In this document: piece by piece, positions 41,459 through 51,509 of the stretch
Layout: each line of letters starts with the position of its first letter
Numbering within the stretch: the first letter of the stretch is position 1
Source: Acidimicrobiaceae bacterium
GTDB taxonomy: Bacteria; Actinomycetota; Acidimicrobiia; Acidimicrobiales; Aldehydirespiratoraceae
Direction: 5' to 3'
DNA length: 64,000 nt
NCBI GenBank assembly: GCA_016845585.1
Contig: JAERSO010000116.1
Coordinates: forward strand, 1-64,000
Notes under the pieces: model-generated
Seen by the model: only the letters and a program-made list of their open reading frames with translations
What the model was told of the DNA's origin: nothing
Database searches by the model: none
Translations under genes and position numbers: made by a program

Positions 41459-43191
41459 GAGCTGGGCTCCTCTCGTTCGCCGCGCACCAAGCGGCCGGGC
41501 AAGGCGTCGGTGGCTTCTCCATCGGCGTAGGTCTCGACACCGGCGACGATCGTGTGGCGGTAGCCATCGGCTCGCTGCAGCAACCGGCGACCGCCGGCCG
41601 GGAGGTCGTACGCCAACTCCGGCTGATGGGCGCGGAGCCGGTCGAAGTCGATCACATTCAGATCCGCCCGGTAGCCGGGCGCGACCACGCCACGATCGCG
41701 AAGCCCGACCGTGCGGGCCGTGTCGCGGCACTGGCGTTGGATCAGGAACTCGAGGTCGATGCGACCCTCGGCACGATCTCGGCCCCAGTGCTGGAGAAGC
41801 GTGGTCGGGAACGAGCCGTCACAGATGGTGCCGACATGGGCGCCGCCATCGCTGAGCGACGGAACGGTGTAGGGATGTGTGAGCAAGTCACGGGTGGTGT
41901 CGAGATTGCCGTTGGCGAAGTTGCTGAAGGGCACCCACAACATCGCGGTGCCGCCGTTGCCGCCAAGGATGTCCAGTGCCAGCTCGGCGGACGTGGTCCC
42001 GGCGCGTTCGGCTCGGCGAGCGAGCGTGTCGGCCGGGTCGGGTTCGTAGTTGGGGGACTCCCCCAGCTCGTACATCATGTCGTACTTCTCGATGAGGCGA
42101 CCGCCGACAGCCACGTTGTCGGCGCCTCCGGCGGCGTCCAACAGACGACGGCGACGATCCGGATCGGCCAGTGCTTCGACACGAGCCGCGGGAGCGAGCT
42201 CAGCCACTTCCTTCCAGACCGGGTTGAGCAGGAACGGATTCAGGGTGCATTCGAAGCCGAGCAGAATGCCGATGGGGCGAACCGGGGTCTGACCGGTGAT
42301 CTGCAGGCCATCGGAGCGGGCACCTTCGATACGGGTCAAGAGGTCGGTGTGGAAATCGGACTGACGCTGATTCTCGATGATCGTGAAGCTGAGCGGGCGA
42401 CCCGAGATCGCACACATGTCCCGAAACATCTGGAACTCGAGCTCGCGGTCGACGAAGTCGCTGACGACCTGCAGCACACCGGTGCCGGTCTTGCCCATCG
42501 CCTCGGCGATGCCGACGAGTTCCTCAGACGCCGCCGTCAGGGTCGGGGTGAAATCACCCGTGGAGGTCTTGTGATTGGCCGTACGACTGGTGGAAAACCC
42601 CAGCGCACCGGCCTGAATCCCCTCTGCGGTCAGCCGACCCATCTCCACGATGTCGTCGTAGGTGGCCTCCTCGCGTGCCGCGCCGCGCTCGCCCATCACG
42701 TGCAGCCGAAGGGCGCCATGGGGGACCTGCGTGGCGATGTCCATGTCCTTCGGTGTGTCGCAGGCATCGAGGTACTCGGCGAAGGAGTTCCATCCCCACT
42801 GGAGACCCTCGTGCAGGGCGGCGCCGGGGATGTCCTCGACACCTTCCATCAGCTCGACGAGTCGATCGTGATCAGCGTTGTGAACCGGAGCGAACCCGAC
42901 ACCGCAATTCCCGAAAACCACCGTCGTGACTCCATGCCAGGAGGACGGCTGCATGCGGTCATCCCATGTGGCCTGACCGTCGTAGTGGGTGTGGATGTCG
43001 ACGAAGCCAGGCGTGACGAGCGCGCCATCGGCATCGATCTCTCGCTCGGCGCTGCCGTCGACCCGACCGCCCTCGCCGACGCCGACATCGGTGACGATTC
43101 CGTCGCTGACCGCGACGTCGGCGGTGCGCCGAGGAGCACCGGTACCGTCGACAACGGTGCCGCCGCGGATGATCAGATCGTGGGAAGCCAT
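41455..43191 (-). CDS. N-acyl-D-amino-acid deacylase/amidohydrolase
   Basis: The protein has 578 residues, longer than typical D-aminoacylases. LIIRGGTVVDGTGAPRRTAD, VTPGFVDIHTHYDGQ (metal His pair) and TTVVFGNCGVGFAPV are family markers; GALGFSTSRTANHKTSTGDF and LPSLSDGGAHVGTICDGS-like text near the C-terminus provide further metal ligands. It likely cleaves an acyl or carbamoyl-type bond of an amino-acid derivative. It forms an overlapping pair with the dioxygenase. Confidence 0.9.
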   Translation of the reverse strand: MASHDLIIRGGTVVDGTGAPRRTADVAVSDGIVTDVGVGEGGRVDGSAEREIDADGALVTPGFVDIHTHYDGQATWDDRMQPSSWHGVTTVVFGNCGVGFAPVHNADHDRLVELMEGVEDIPGAALHEGLQWGWNSFAEYLDACDTPKDMDIATQVPHGALRLHVMGERGAAREEATYDDIVEMGRLTAEGIQAGALGFSTSRTANHKTSTGDFTPTLTAASEELVGIAEAMGKTGTGVLQVVSDFVDRELEFQMFRDMCAISGRPLSFTIIENQRQSDFHTDLLTRIEGARSDGLQITGQTPVRPIGILLGFECTLNPFLLNPVWKEVAELAPAARVEALADPDRRRRLLDAAGGADNVAVGGRLIEKYDMMYELGESPNYEPDPADTLARRAERAGTTSAELALDILGGNGGTAMLWVPFSNFANGNLDTTRDLLTHPYTVPSLSDGGAHVGTICDGSFPTTLLQHWGRDRAEGRIDLEFLIQRQCRDTARTVGLRDRGVVAPGYRADLNVIDFDRLRAHQPELAYDLPAGGRRLLQRADGYRHTIVAGVETYADGEATDALPGRLVRGEREEPSS

Positions 43192-43203
43192 TCCTTCATG
43201 ATG

Positions 43204-43590
43204 TCAGGCGAAACCTCCGAGGCCCAGATCAACCGTCGCGGCGGCCTGCTCAGTTGCCTCCATCGCGTCAGCCCGCCGACGTTCGTCCCGGGCCTGCGCT
43301 TCCAATTCGAGTGATCGTTGCTCGAGCGCCACACGAACAAGGGCGAGATCATCGACTACGTGCCTGAGCGAGTCGAACTCGAGCGAGTGCAGCTCACCAC
43401 GACCCTGGTCAGCCGCGGTCGACGACCAGACGTCGGGCGTGTGTTGCTGACGTGAGGGACCGAGACGCTCGCCGATGCGGGCTCCGCGAACGCCGATACT
43501 CGAGGAGAGCTCGCGGGCGATCGCCGCTTGCCGCAGGGTGCGGGTCGCGTGTTCGCGAAGGAGATCAGCCGCCAGAGATTGCTGCACCAT
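43204..43590 (-). CDS. Hypothetical coiled-coil protein
   Basis: This 128-residue frame from ATG 43590 has an alpha-helical N-terminus (LAADLLREHATRTLRQAAIA) and a C-terminal coiled-coil-like stretch (LVRVALEQRSLELEAQARDE). It has no known motif. It sits 12 bp upstream of the deacylase and reads in its direction. The gene may be real but is not well supported. Confidence 0.4.
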   Translation of the reverse strand: MVQQSLAADLLREHATRTLRQAAIARELSSSIGVRGARIGERLGPSRQQHTPDVWSSTAADQGRGELHSLEFDSLRHVVDDLALVRVALEQRSLELEAQARDERRRADAMEATEQAAATVDLGLGGFA

Positions 43591-43651
43591 GAGCGGCAGG
43601 ATATAGCATCAAACATACTGAAACTACATTTAATGCCCTTGGCACGGCTCT

Positions 43652-45535
43652 TCACTGCAGTTCCGGCCGGTCCCGGTACTGGTCCAGCGCTTCAGGGTTG
43701 GCGAGGGCCTCGACGTTGGCAATGGCTCTGCCCGCCACGACATCGCGTACGGCCAGTTCGGTGATCTTGCCGGATCGTGTGCGAGGAATGTCGGTCACCG
43801 CAGCGATGACCGCCGGAACATGCCGGGGTGTGACCTCGGCCCGTATCCGCGACCGAATGCGGGCCTGGAGTTCATCGGTCAACTCCTCCCCCTCCACCAT
43901 CTTCACGAACAACACGATGCGGGTGTCGTTGTCCCACGATTGGCCGATGACCACGCTCTCCTCGACCTCGGGCATCGTATCGACTCGCCGGTAGATCTCT
44001 GCGGTGCCGATCCGAACGCCACCGGGGTTGAGCGTGGCGTCAGAGCGCCCCGAGATCACATAGCCACCCGTTGACGACTGGGAGATGAAGTCGCCGTGGT
44101 GCCACATGCCCGCGAACTGGTCGAAGTAGGCCGCCTTGTAGCGAGCATCATCCGTGTCGTCCCAGAACTGCAGTGGCATCGAGGGGAACGGGTTTCGACA
44201 AACGAGTTCCCCCTCAGTCCCGACATCCACCGACTCTCCATTGACGTCGACCACATCGATGTCCATGCCCAGGCTCGGTGCCTGGATCTCACCGGCGAAA
44301 ACCGGACCCGTCGGGTCACCGATCACCAGACAACCGCAGAGATCGGTGCCCCCCGACATCGACGCGAGGTGAACGTCGGTCTTGACGTTCTCGTAGACCC
44401 ACGTGAACCCTTCCGGCGTCAGCGTCGAACCCGTCGACGTGATGGCACGCACCGACGAGAGGTCGTGCGATTCGACAGGACGGATCCCCGCGTTCGCGCA
44501 GGCATCGATGAACTTCGCCGACGTCCCGAACAGCGTGACGCCGACCTCATCGACGAGATCGAAGAGTCGGTTCGCGTCCGGAAACGTCGGTGCACCGTCG
44601 AACAACACGAGCGTGGCGTCGGAGGCCAACACGGTCGCCAGCCAGTTCCACATCATCCAGCCTGCGGTGGTGAAGTAGAAGACCCGATCACCCGGCTTGA
44701 TGTCGCAGTGGAGCTGCTGTTCCACCAGGTGCTTCAACAAGACACCGCCCGTGCGGTGCACGATGCACTTGGGTTTGCCGGTGGTGCCCGACGAGAACAG
44801 GACGTACCACGGGTGATCGAACGGCAGCCGTTCGGTGATGATCGCGGCCGAGGCCGCGTCATCCAGCCACCCCGACTCGACCACGACGGTGGCCCGGATG
44901 GTCGGCAGAGCCGCCGTGATCTCGGCCAGCCGGTCGAGGCAATCGTGTCGCTTGCCGTTGTAGGCATAGGACGGCGCGGCGAAGAGCATCGCCGGTTCGA
45001 TCTGACCGAATCGGTCGATCACCCCATCGACACCGAAATCGGGCGAGGTACTGCAGAACACCGCTCCCAGCCCGGTTGCCGCGAGCATCACGGCATAGGT
45101 CTCGGGGCGGTTCGGCAACCATGCCGCGATCCGGTCGCCTGTCGTGACGCCGGCCTCTCGCATCAGGCTCTGGATCCGGCCGACCATGTCATGGAGCTCG
45201 GCTCGAGTGACATCGACGGATTCGCCGTCCTCCCCCCGAAAGATCATGGCCAGCTCATCGCTCGGGTCCCCGAGGAGGTTCTCGGCGACGTTCAGGGTGG
45301 CGTCGGGGAGGAAGCGGGTGTGGCGGAACTCGTCACCCTCCTCGACCAGTCGTTCCCCGCGCTCGCCGATGACCCCGCAGAAGTCCCAGGCGGCAGCCCA
45401 GAACTCCGCCGGGTTGGCGACTGACCAGTCGTGCAGCTCCTGATAGTCAGTGGTGCCGACCCGTCGCTCCAACCGGAACAGATTGGTGGATTCGATCCGA
45501 TCCCGACTCGGCGCCCACAGGCTCGTCTCGCTCAT
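43652..45535 (-). CDS. Acetoacetyl-CoA synthetase
   Basis: The protein is 627 residues, normal for the family. It has [54 protein letters not shown], the AMP motif [37 protein letters not shown], and the C-terminal lobe with [20 protein letters not shown] and Lys in [10 protein letters not shown]. This combination marks AacS-type enzymes rather than acetyl-CoA synthetase. It activates acetoacetate to acetoacetyl-CoA, linking ketone bodies and polyhydroxybutyrate turnover to beta-oxidation. Confidence 0.95.
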   Translation of the reverse strand: MSETSLWAPSRDRIESTNLFRLERRVGTTDYQELHDWSVANPAEFWAAAWDFCGVIGERGERLVEEGDEFRHTRFLPDATLNVAENLLGDPSDELAMIFRGEDGESVDVTRAELHDMVGRIQSLMREAGVTTGDRIAAWLPNRPETYAVMLAATGLGAVFCSTSPDFGVDGVIDRFGQIEPAMLFAAPSYAYNGKRHDCLDRLAEITAALPTIRATVVVESGWLDDAASAAIITERLPFDHPWYVLFSSGTTGKPKCIVHRTGGVLLKHLVEQQLHCDIKPGDRVFYFTTAGWMMWNWLATVLASDATLVLFDGAPTFPDANRLFDLVDEVGVTLFGTSAKFIDACANAGIRPVESHDLSSVRAITSTGSTLTPEGFTWVYENVKTDVHLASMSGGTDLCGCLVIGDPTGPVFAGEIQAPSLGMDIDVVDVNGESVDVGTEGELVCRNPFPSMPLQFWDDTDDARYKAAYFDQFAGMWHHGDFISQSSTGGYVISGRSDATLNPGGVRIGTAEIYRRVDTMPEVEESVVIGQSWDNDTRIVLFVKMVEGEELTDELQARIRSRIRAEVTPRHVPAVIAAVTDIPRTRSGKITELAVRDVVAGRAIANVEALANPEALDQYRDRPELQ

Positions 45536-45558
45536 GGCCGCACAGTACGGTCTCTGCC

Positions 45559-46608
45559 GTGGCGATGCTTCCTCGGCCGATCGTTCGGCGTCCCATCACG
45601 TTCACCGTCGTTCCTGTGCTCGCGATCGCCATGACCCTGCTCACGCCGGTAGCGGTGATCGTGCTCGGGCTCGTCGATCTCGCGACGGGGCATCGACACG
45701 GTCGCAAGGTGCGCGTCTGGCTCATCTTCACCTGTGTCTTGTTGAACGAAACGGTCGGCGCACTGGTCGGCGTGCTGATCTCGATCCGATTCATCGGCCG
45801 GAACCAATCGGCCAAGTGGCTCAACGCGAACTACCGCCTCGAGTGGTGGTGGTGTCGGAGCCATCTCGGCGCCATCGAGCGGTTCGGCAACATCCGCATG
45901 TTCTTCGAGAACCCGGAGGTGCTCGCGCCGGGCAATGCGATCATCGTTGCTCGGCATGCGAGTCATGTTGACGCCCTCGGGCCCCTGCACGCGTGCGACG
46001 TCGCCGGGGTCGAGGCCCGCTACACCCTGAAACAGGAACTGCAGTGGCTCCCCGCCATGGACCTCATCGGCAACCGGACTCCGAATGTCTGGATCGACCG
46101 TGCCCCGCGCGCCGGGTCGCCGATGCTCGCAGAAGTCGAGAAGCTCGCCACCGGGATCACCGACGCCAGCGCCGGGGTCATCTTTCCCGAAGGCACCTTC
46201 TTCACCCCGGACCGCCTCGAGAAGGCAGCCGCTCGGCTGGCCAGGACTCGGCCCGATCTCGAAGCCGACGCCCGTCGTCTCACCAAGATCCTGCCGCCGC
46301 GGCCCGCCGGCTTCCTCTCGCTTCTGCGGGGTGCGCCACACGCCGACATCGTGCTGATCGCCAATGTCGGGCTCGAACGAGGTGGAGCCGTCAGCGAACT
46401 GCTCGCCACGATCGAACACCCGACCACCCTTCGTATGCACGCTTGGCGTTATCCCCGCGCCGACGTCCCCGATGATCCCGACCACGCCGTGACGTGGCTG
46501 CTCGACCGATGGCTCGAAATGGACCAATGGATCCTCGCCCACGCCGCGACAGCGGACTCTCCGCCTACCGAATCCCTGCCCCCCAAGTCAGTGAGTGAAA
46601 CCGCATGA
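45559..46608 (+). CDS. Lysophospholipid acyltransferase-like (PlsC family) membrane protein
   Basis: The protein has 349 residues. Two N-terminal hydrophobic helices (ITFTVVPVLAIAMTLLTPVAV, VWLIFTCVLLNETVGALVGV) are followed by the acyltransferase motif HASHVD (H-x4-D) in IVARHASHVDALGP and FPEGTFFTPDR. This is the glycerol-phosphate acyltransferase superfamily. It is divergent from acetoacetyl-CoA synthetase and its stop overlaps the start of the DUF1295 gene (ATGA). Starts at GTG 45559 or ATG 45565. Confidence 0.85.
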   Translation: MAMLPRPIVRRPITFTVVPVLAIAMTLLTPVAVIVLGLVDLATGHRHGRKVRVWLIFTCVLLNETVGALVGVLISIRFIGRNQSAKWLNANYRLEWWWCRSHLGAIERFGNIRMFFENPEVLAPGNAIIVARHASHVDALGPLHACDVAGVEARYTLKQELQWLPAMDLIGNRTPNVWIDRAPRAGSPMLAEVEKLATGITDASAGVIFPEGTFFTPDRLEKAAARLARTRPDLEADARRLTKILPPRPAGFLSLLRGAPHADIVLIANVGLERGGAVSELLATIEHPTTLRMHAWRYPRADVPDDPDHAVTWLLDRWLEMDQWILAHAATADSPPTESLPPKSVSETA

Positions 46609-47408
46609 GCAGCCACACCGACGTCCTCGGCACCACCGCCATCACGATCCTGGTGGTGATGGTCCTCACCTGGCTGGTGAGTCTGCTGATGCGCGACGCC
46701 GGCATCGTCGACATCATGTGGGGCGCGGGCTTCGTCATCTCCGGATGGGCCGCCTACCTCACCGGCGACGGCCACGACGGGCGCTCGGATCTGATCATCG
46801 CCATGGTCACGATCTGGGGACTACGCCTCACCCTGTACCTGGCCCGCCGCAATCTCGGGAAGGGCGAGGACTGGCGCTACCAGCTGATGCGGCGCAAGCA
46901 CGGCGACGCGTTCGCCATCCGCAGTCTGATCACCGTGTTCCTGCTCCAAGGCACACTCATGTGGATCGTGTCGTTGCCGGTCCAGTTGGCGATGACACCC
47001 GAGGACCCGGCCATCGGTTGGGTCGCAGTCCTGGGCGTTCTGCTCTGGGGGATCGGACTCTTCTTCGAGACCGTCGGGGATGCCCAACTCACACGGTTCA
47101 AGGCCGATCCGGACAATGTCGGCAAGGTCCTCGATGATGGTCTTTGGCGCTACACCCGCCATCCCAACTACTTCGGCGATTTCTGCGTGTGGTGGGGGAT
47201 CTTCCTGGTGGCCGCCGAGACGGGCGATGCGCTGATCGGCGTGATCGGCCCCATCGTGATGACCGTCCTGCTCACCCGTGTCTCCGGCGTTCCGATGCTC
47301 GAACACAGCTTGGCGAAGCGCCGCCCCGACTATGCCGGCTATGTCGAACGCACATCGGCCTTCTTCCCGCGAGCCCCGAGGGCGGAGCCCGAGTCACCGA
47401 CTAGCTGA
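46605..47408 (+). CDS. DUF1295/isoprenylcysteine-methyltransferase-like membrane reductase
   Basis: The protein has 267 residues with six or so membrane helices. The C-terminal signature LWRYTRHPNYFGDFCVWWGIF and LTRVSGVPMLEHSLAKRRPD is that of DUF1295 (3-oxo-5-alpha-steroid 4-dehydrogenase-like/ICMT fold). It shares a 4-bp overlap with the acyltransferase gene, so both act in membrane lipid metabolism. Substrate unknown. Confidence 0.9.
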   Translation: MSSHTDVLGTTAITILVVMVLTWLVSLLMRDAGIVDIMWGAGFVISGWAAYLTGDGHDGRSDLIIAMVTIWGLRLTLYLARRNLGKGEDWRYQLMRRKHGDAFAIRSLITVFLLQGTLMWIVSLPVQLAMTPEDPAIGWVAVLGVLLWGIGLFFETVGDAQLTRFKADPDNVGKVLDDGLWRYTRHPNYFGDFCVWWGIFLVAAETGDALIGVIGPIVMTVLLTRVSGVPMLEHSLAKRRPDYAGYVERTSAFFPRAPRAEPESPTS

Positions 47409-48072
47409 ACTGGGCGTAGGCCTCGTCGTAGCGACTGAGCGGCTCGAACGGTGGCGTGCCGATGGCACTGCCACAACTCGCCCCGGCTTCGGGTGCCGTC
47501 TCCGAGCGCCGACCGAGCTGGTTGTCGATGAAGCCGGCGGCGGCGTCGTCGCTGATTCGTTCGACCGCAACCTGACGTTTCCACGCGGTCAACACGATCG
47601 GATTGGCGAGACCCGGGTAGGGCGCGGCGAGAAAGTGGGGGTCGGTCGACACCAATGTCGAGATCGCATCCTGTTCGGCCGCATCGAGATCCGGGTCGTA
47701 GGCGATCCACACGGCGCCGTGCTCGAGTGAATGGACGGCAACCTCGTCGAGCAGCGGCTCGGTGTAGAAACCGCAGTTCTGCCAGGCCGGGAAATGATCT
47801 CCAACCATCGGCGGCGAGGTTTCGTAGACCACGGGGCACAGCACATGATCGGCCGCTTCCTCCGATGTCTCCTGCACCACGCCGAGTTCGAGTGCCACCG
47901 GTGTCGACTTCTCGACGACGTCGCAGCCGTTCTCGTCCTGCTCGGCGCCGCCGTGGTCCTCGAAAGCCCCGGACGAATCGCCGTCAGAAACATCCTCTTC
48001 GGCGTTCCCGCAGGCCCCGAGGACCAGTGCGAACACGACGACTACCGACCAAAACGCAGCGTGACGACCCAT
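47401..48072 (-). CDS. DUF3105 lipoprotein
   Basis: The protein has 223 residues from ATG 48072; a GTG start at 48120 would add 16 residues before the signal. The N-terminus FWSVVVVFALVLGACGN is a lipoprotein signal with lipobox LGAC. DUF3105 features are YETSPPMVGDHFPAWQNCGF and VAVHSLEHGAVWIAYDPDL. DUF3105 proteins are exported actinobacterial proteins of unknown function. The C-terminus overlaps the end of the DUF1295 gene by 8 bp (convergent). Confidence 0.85.
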   Translation of the reverse strand: MGRHAAFWSVVVVFALVLGACGNAEEDVSDGDSSGAFEDHGGAEQDENGCDVVEKSTPVALELGVVQETSEEAADHVLCPVVYETSPPMVGDHFPAWQNCGFYTEPLLDEVAVHSLEHGAVWIAYDPDLDAAEQDAISTLVSTDPHFLAAPYPGLANPIVLTAWKRQVAVERISDDAAAGFIDNQLGRRSETAPEAGASCGSAIGTPPFEPLSRYDEAYAQFS

Positions 48073-48133
48073 CAGGGCCGCCACGCTATCGGTTGGGGGA
48101 ACTGGGGTCCGGTCAGACACCGGACGGGCGTTG

Positions 48134-49084
48134 CTAGAAGGCGAAACCCGACAGCGCCGGGGCGTCGGACTCGATCAGGTTGATCTCCTCCATCCGATCG
48201 GCGAACTTCGAGGCCTCACCGATGCCCTTGGCGTAGGTGGCCTTGCGACGAGCCACACGACCGGTGATGTCACACGGCTCGGGAGCGTCACTGAGGTACT
48301 GGGCCTCGATGCCCTCCTGCAGCATGAGCAACGACTCCGACCGGAGCTGGGAGATGCGGGACTCGGTGACACCGAGGAAGTCGGCGAGGTCCTGCGAGGT
48401 ACGACCCTCGAGGAAGTAACCGACGACCACGAGGCGATGACGCTCGGGCAGCAGGCCGATGGCGTCGCGGAGATAGCCGTGGAGCTCACGGGTCTCGAGC
48501 TCGGAGGAGGGCTCGACGGAGTGTTCGTCGACCAGGACGTCCACGAGGGTGAGGTCCTTCTCCACCTCGTCAGCGGTCTCGTGCTCGAGGGCGAGGACGA
48601 CACTGCGGAACATGCGGTCCTGGAGGCGGGAGAGTTCGCTCTGGCTCATGCCGAGGGCTTCCGCCATCTCTTCCTTGTTCGGCACCCGGCCGAGTTCGGT
48701 GGCGAGACGCTGCTCGGCGTTCTCGAGCTTGCGGGCGAGGTTGCGGACCGAGCGAGGGGCCCAGTCGGCGGCACGAACGGCGTCGAGGATGGCGCCGCGG
48801 ATGCGCTGGGCGGCAAAGCGCTCGAACGGCACACCGCGATCCTCGTCGTAGCGGCGAGCGGCCTCGACCAGACCGAGCGCACCGGCACGAGCCAGTTCGT
48901 CGCGGTCGACGTGGCGGGGGAAGTGAACTGCGACCTGGAAGACGATGTGCTTCACGAGCGGAAGGTTCTGCTCGATCATCTCCGCGAGTTCCGCATCCAT
49001 CGAGCCCGCCCCCTGGGTCGGACGCACCCGACGCCGGCTGGCTCGTGTGCTGCGCAACATTTCGTCGTTTTCGCCCTGATACAT
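48134..49084 (-). CDS. RNA polymerase sigma factor of the WhiG/FliA (sigma-28) type
   Basis: The protein has 316 residues from ATG 49084, preceded by GGGAGAAG. Region 2 is LVKHIVFQVAVHFPRHVDRD, DELARAGALGLVEAARRYDE and FERFAAQRIRGAILDAVRAA; region 3 is ATELGRVPNKEEMAEALGMS; region 4 is LPERHRLVVVGYFLEGRTSQ with HTH DLADFLGVTESRISQL. This order and the RIRGAILDxLR segment define the FliA/WhiG branch, known for motility or sporulation control. A later ATG at 49000 is an alternative. Nothing in this window shows its targets. Confidence 0.9.
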   Translation of the reverse strand: MYQGENDEMLRSTRASRRRVRPTQGAGSMDAELAEMIEQNLPLVKHIVFQVAVHFPRHVDRDELARAGALGLVEAARRYDEDRGVPFERFAAQRIRGAILDAVRAADWAPRSVRNLARKLENAEQRLATELGRVPNKEEMAEALGMSQSELSRLQDRMFRSVVLALEHETADEVEKDLTLVDVLVDEHSVEPSSELETRELHGYLRDAIGLLPERHRLVVVGYFLEGRTSQDLADFLGVTESRISQLRSESLLMLQEGIEAQYLSDAPEPCDITGRVARRKATYAKGIGEASKFADRMEEINLIESDAPALSGFAF

Positions 49085-49298
49085 CGACTTCGCTTCTCCC
49101 TATTCCAGTCGACCGGTGGTTCACCGGTCTCGGTCAGCGGAGAAGGCTTCGACGCATCACGCGAGAACCTTTAGGCATTTTTTGAAAACTTTTCCACTCC
49201 GCCAGTTACGACGTCGCTCACCTTCAGTTTCGGACGCTGAGGCGCGGACCTTAGCCACTCTTTGAAGACAGTCCGTTTGGCCTGGGTTCAGCGTCGCG

Positions 49299-50300
49299 TC
49301 AGACGAAGGTGCTCATACCCTCGAAGCGCACGGGCTTCACGCCGCGAGCGGCCAAGGTGCGCAACATCGCCGGGGTGTCATCCACACCGGCCAGGCCGTA
49401 GGCGCCGGGGGCGAGCCGGCCATCGAGCACGTGCAGCGTGACGGCGGCCGCCATGGCCCCCGCGCCGACTGCCGGCCGTTCGATGGCGCCGAACACCGTC
49501 ACCCGTCGTTCGATTCCGACGCGACCCCGCAGCTCCACGCGGATCGCACCGATGCCACCCTCAGGATGGGGGCGGCGCAGCATCGGCAAGGGTGCAGTGA
49601 GGCGATCGCGACGGGTGGCGGCCTGTCGAGCGGTGACTCGCTGCACCCCGGCGAACTCGGGCACGAGCAACAAGGCGTCGGGTAGGCCCGCTCGATAACA
49701 GTCGCGTCCACCGACGGGATCAGGGAACCATGCGAGCTCTCGACCTGATCCGCCCGTGCGTTCAGCCCATCGACCGTCGCGCCAGTCCACTCCCCGACTG
49801 CTGAGTGCCCGGTGGTGTTGTCGGGCACATGCGGGGCCGCCCGTGCCGACCTTGGCCACGTGGATCTCCTCGACCTCATCGAACTCGCGGGCGCCGTGTT
49901 TGGCGAGGAGGCACGTGAGTCCCGGCATGAAGCCGACCCCGACCATCACCGGCAGCTGGCCGAAGCGGGCTTCCTGGTCGAGAGCGAGGAGCCGTCGAAC
50001 CTCAGCCGTCTTGTTCGAGGTGGTGACCACGGGGACCCCGGCGTAGATCGCCCGGCGGGCCAGAGCGGTCTGCGTTCCGGCGGGCGAAGCGATCACGACC
50101 GCTGACACCGACTCGTCCACGTTGCGCCCGACCCCCGGTTCCGCACCATCACCGAGTGAGTCGATGAGGCGCGCCGCGGCCGTGGCGTCGGGGTCACGGA
50201 TCTCGACACAGTCCACCCGACCTGATGATCGGAGCTGCCGGGCGACCCGGGCGCCGGTGGCGCCCGCTCCGAAGAGCACGACTCGGGTGGTCTCAGCCAT
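49299..50300 (-). CDS. NAD(P)-binding oxidoreductase, saccharopine dehydrogenase-like
   Basis: The protein has 333 residues. The N-terminus VVLFGAGATGARVARQLRSS is a Rossmann dinucleotide fold, then VVIASPAGTQTALARRAIYA and GVPVVTTSNKTAEVRRLLAL. MVGVGFMPGLTCLLAKHGAR resembles saccharopine or homoserine dehydrogenase relatives. The C-terminus lacks recognisable catalytic residues. The gene starts 8 bp after a short membrane-peptide ORF on the same strand. Confidence 0.7.
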   Translation of the reverse strand: MAETTRVVLFGAGATGARVARQLRSSGRVDCVEIRDPDATAAARLIDSLGDGAEPGVGRNVDESVSAVVIASPAGTQTALARRAIYAGVPVVTTSNKTAEVRRLLALDQEARFGQLPVMVGVGFMPGLTCLLAKHGAREFDEVEEIHVAKVGTGGPACARQHHRALSSRGVDWRDGRWAERTGGSGRELAWFPDPVGGRDCYRAGLPDALLLVPEFAGVQRVTARQAATRRDRLTAPLPMLRRPHPEGGIGAIRVELRGRVGIERRVTVFGAIERPAVGAGAMAAAVTLHVLDGRLAPGAYGLAGVDDTPAMLRTLAARGVKPVRFEGMSTFV

Positions 50301-50308
50301 GGCGACGG

Positions 50309-50461
50309 TTAGTCAAGGTCGCTGCCGCGAAGCTCGCGCCAACCGCCGGTCTGGGGCGGCACACCGCCGCTGCCGCGCACTCGAATGGCTGCGGCCACCG
50401 CGATCCCGGCACCAATGGCCACCAGGGCTCGGCGTGCGAGAGTGAGCAGGCCTCCGCCCAT
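50309..50461 (-). CDS. Small single-pass membrane peptide (hypothetical)
   Basis: This 50-residue frame begins at ATG 50461 after the tRNA-Ile gene. One hydrophobic helix (LVAIGAGIAVAAAIRV) is followed by a hydrophilic tail. Spacing of 8 bp to the next gene suggests a shared transcript. The longer upstream frame would overlap the tRNA and is rejected. Confidence 0.4.
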   Translation of the reverse strand: MGGGLLTLARRALVAIGAGIAVAAAIRVRGSGGVPPQTGGWRELRGSDLD

Positions 50462-50521
50462 GGGTGCCTCCGGCTCGGGGACAAACCGTGTGCCACGGCC
50501 ATCGACCGGACACACGGAGCG

Positions 50522-50595
<74 letters not shown>

Positions 50596-50610
50596 GTGCG
50601 GCGGACAACG

Positions 50611-51450
50611 CTACCCGTCGGTCTCCCGCGAAACCACCTCGTTTTCGCCGGAGGCGAATTCGTCGTGGGCGACATCGGCGGCTGTGGTGACCACCGGTAT
50701 GTCTTCGCCGATCACCGGCTGCTCGACCCTGGGCGCCAATTCGTCCGGCATCGGCGACACACCGGGGTCGGCGGGTGGCGGGCCGGCGGGCATCTGGGCC
50801 TGTGGCATCGGCCGAGCGATCCGACTCCGGCGGGGTCGAATCCGCTTCGGGCGAGGCCGCGCCGTCTCCTCTTCGACCACCGTGAAGCGCATGCCGCCGG
50901 TGACGTCGGAGATCAGGTTGAAGAGAACCGCCATCAACACGGTGAAACCGGCGCCGGCGACAACCAGGACGAGCCCGCCGATGGCACTGGCCCGGAAAAT
51001 CTGATCGGCGTTGAAGGTGAAACTCTCCAGCGCGAAGAGTTCCGTCACGAACGTCTCGATGTTGTCGACGGTGCCGCTGCTGACCGCGAGACTCCAGAGA
51101 ATCACGCCGGCGATCAGCAGGATGACCCAGAGACAGAAGTAGAAGATCAGCGAGATCTTGAGCACGGACCATGGCTCGACATGGCGAACGAGGCGACGGA
51201 CCTTGCGGGCCCGCAGACGGCCGGCCGTGCGCTTGTCGAGAAAGCTCGGACGGGGCGGTCGTTCGCCGAGTGGTGCCGGGCTGAGGGGCGGCACGGATCC
51301 GTCGATCGACCGATCGTCAACCTGCGCCATGCCGACATCGGTGCCATCCGGCGCGAAGTCGTCGGGTTCGTCCTCGAATCCGGGCATGACGAGCTCTTCG
51401 CCCGTGGCCAGCTTGAAGGTGGCGTCGTCGGCTTCAGGAAGTTCGCTCAT
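50611..51450 (-). CDS. DUF3566 transmembrane protein
   Basis: The protein has 279 residues from ATG 51450. An acidic N-terminus is followed by RRLVRHVEPWSVLKISLIFY, a helix WVILLIAGVILWSLAVSSG, TFNADQIFRASAIGGLVLVV and LFNLISDVTGGMRFTVVEEE, the DUF3566 core of two helices. The Arg/Pro-rich C-terminus is disordered. The family sits beside gyrA in many Actinobacteria and is thought to affect cell shape or division, but the exact role is unknown. Confidence 0.88.
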   Translation of the reverse strand: MSELPEADDATFKLATGEELVMPGFEDEPDDFAPDGTDVGMAQVDDRSIDGSVPPLSPAPLGERPPRPSFLDKRTAGRLRARKVRRLVRHVEPWSVLKISLIFYFCLWVILLIAGVILWSLAVSSGTVDNIETFVTELFALESFTFNADQIFRASAIGGLVLVVAGAGFTVLMAVLFNLISDVTGGMRFTVVEEETARPRPKRIRPRRSRIARPMPQAQMPAGPPPADPGVSPMPDELAPRVEQPVIGEDIPVVTTAADVAHDEFASGENEVVSRETDG

Positions 51451-51509
51451 GAGCAGAGTGAAGTGTACGGGACGCGACCCGAGGGACCGCTTCACCCCAC
51501 CATCGAGAT

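Noticed and set aside
41554-43314. A 586-residue forward frame
   Set aside because: It is a shadow of the deacylase gene on the reverse strand.
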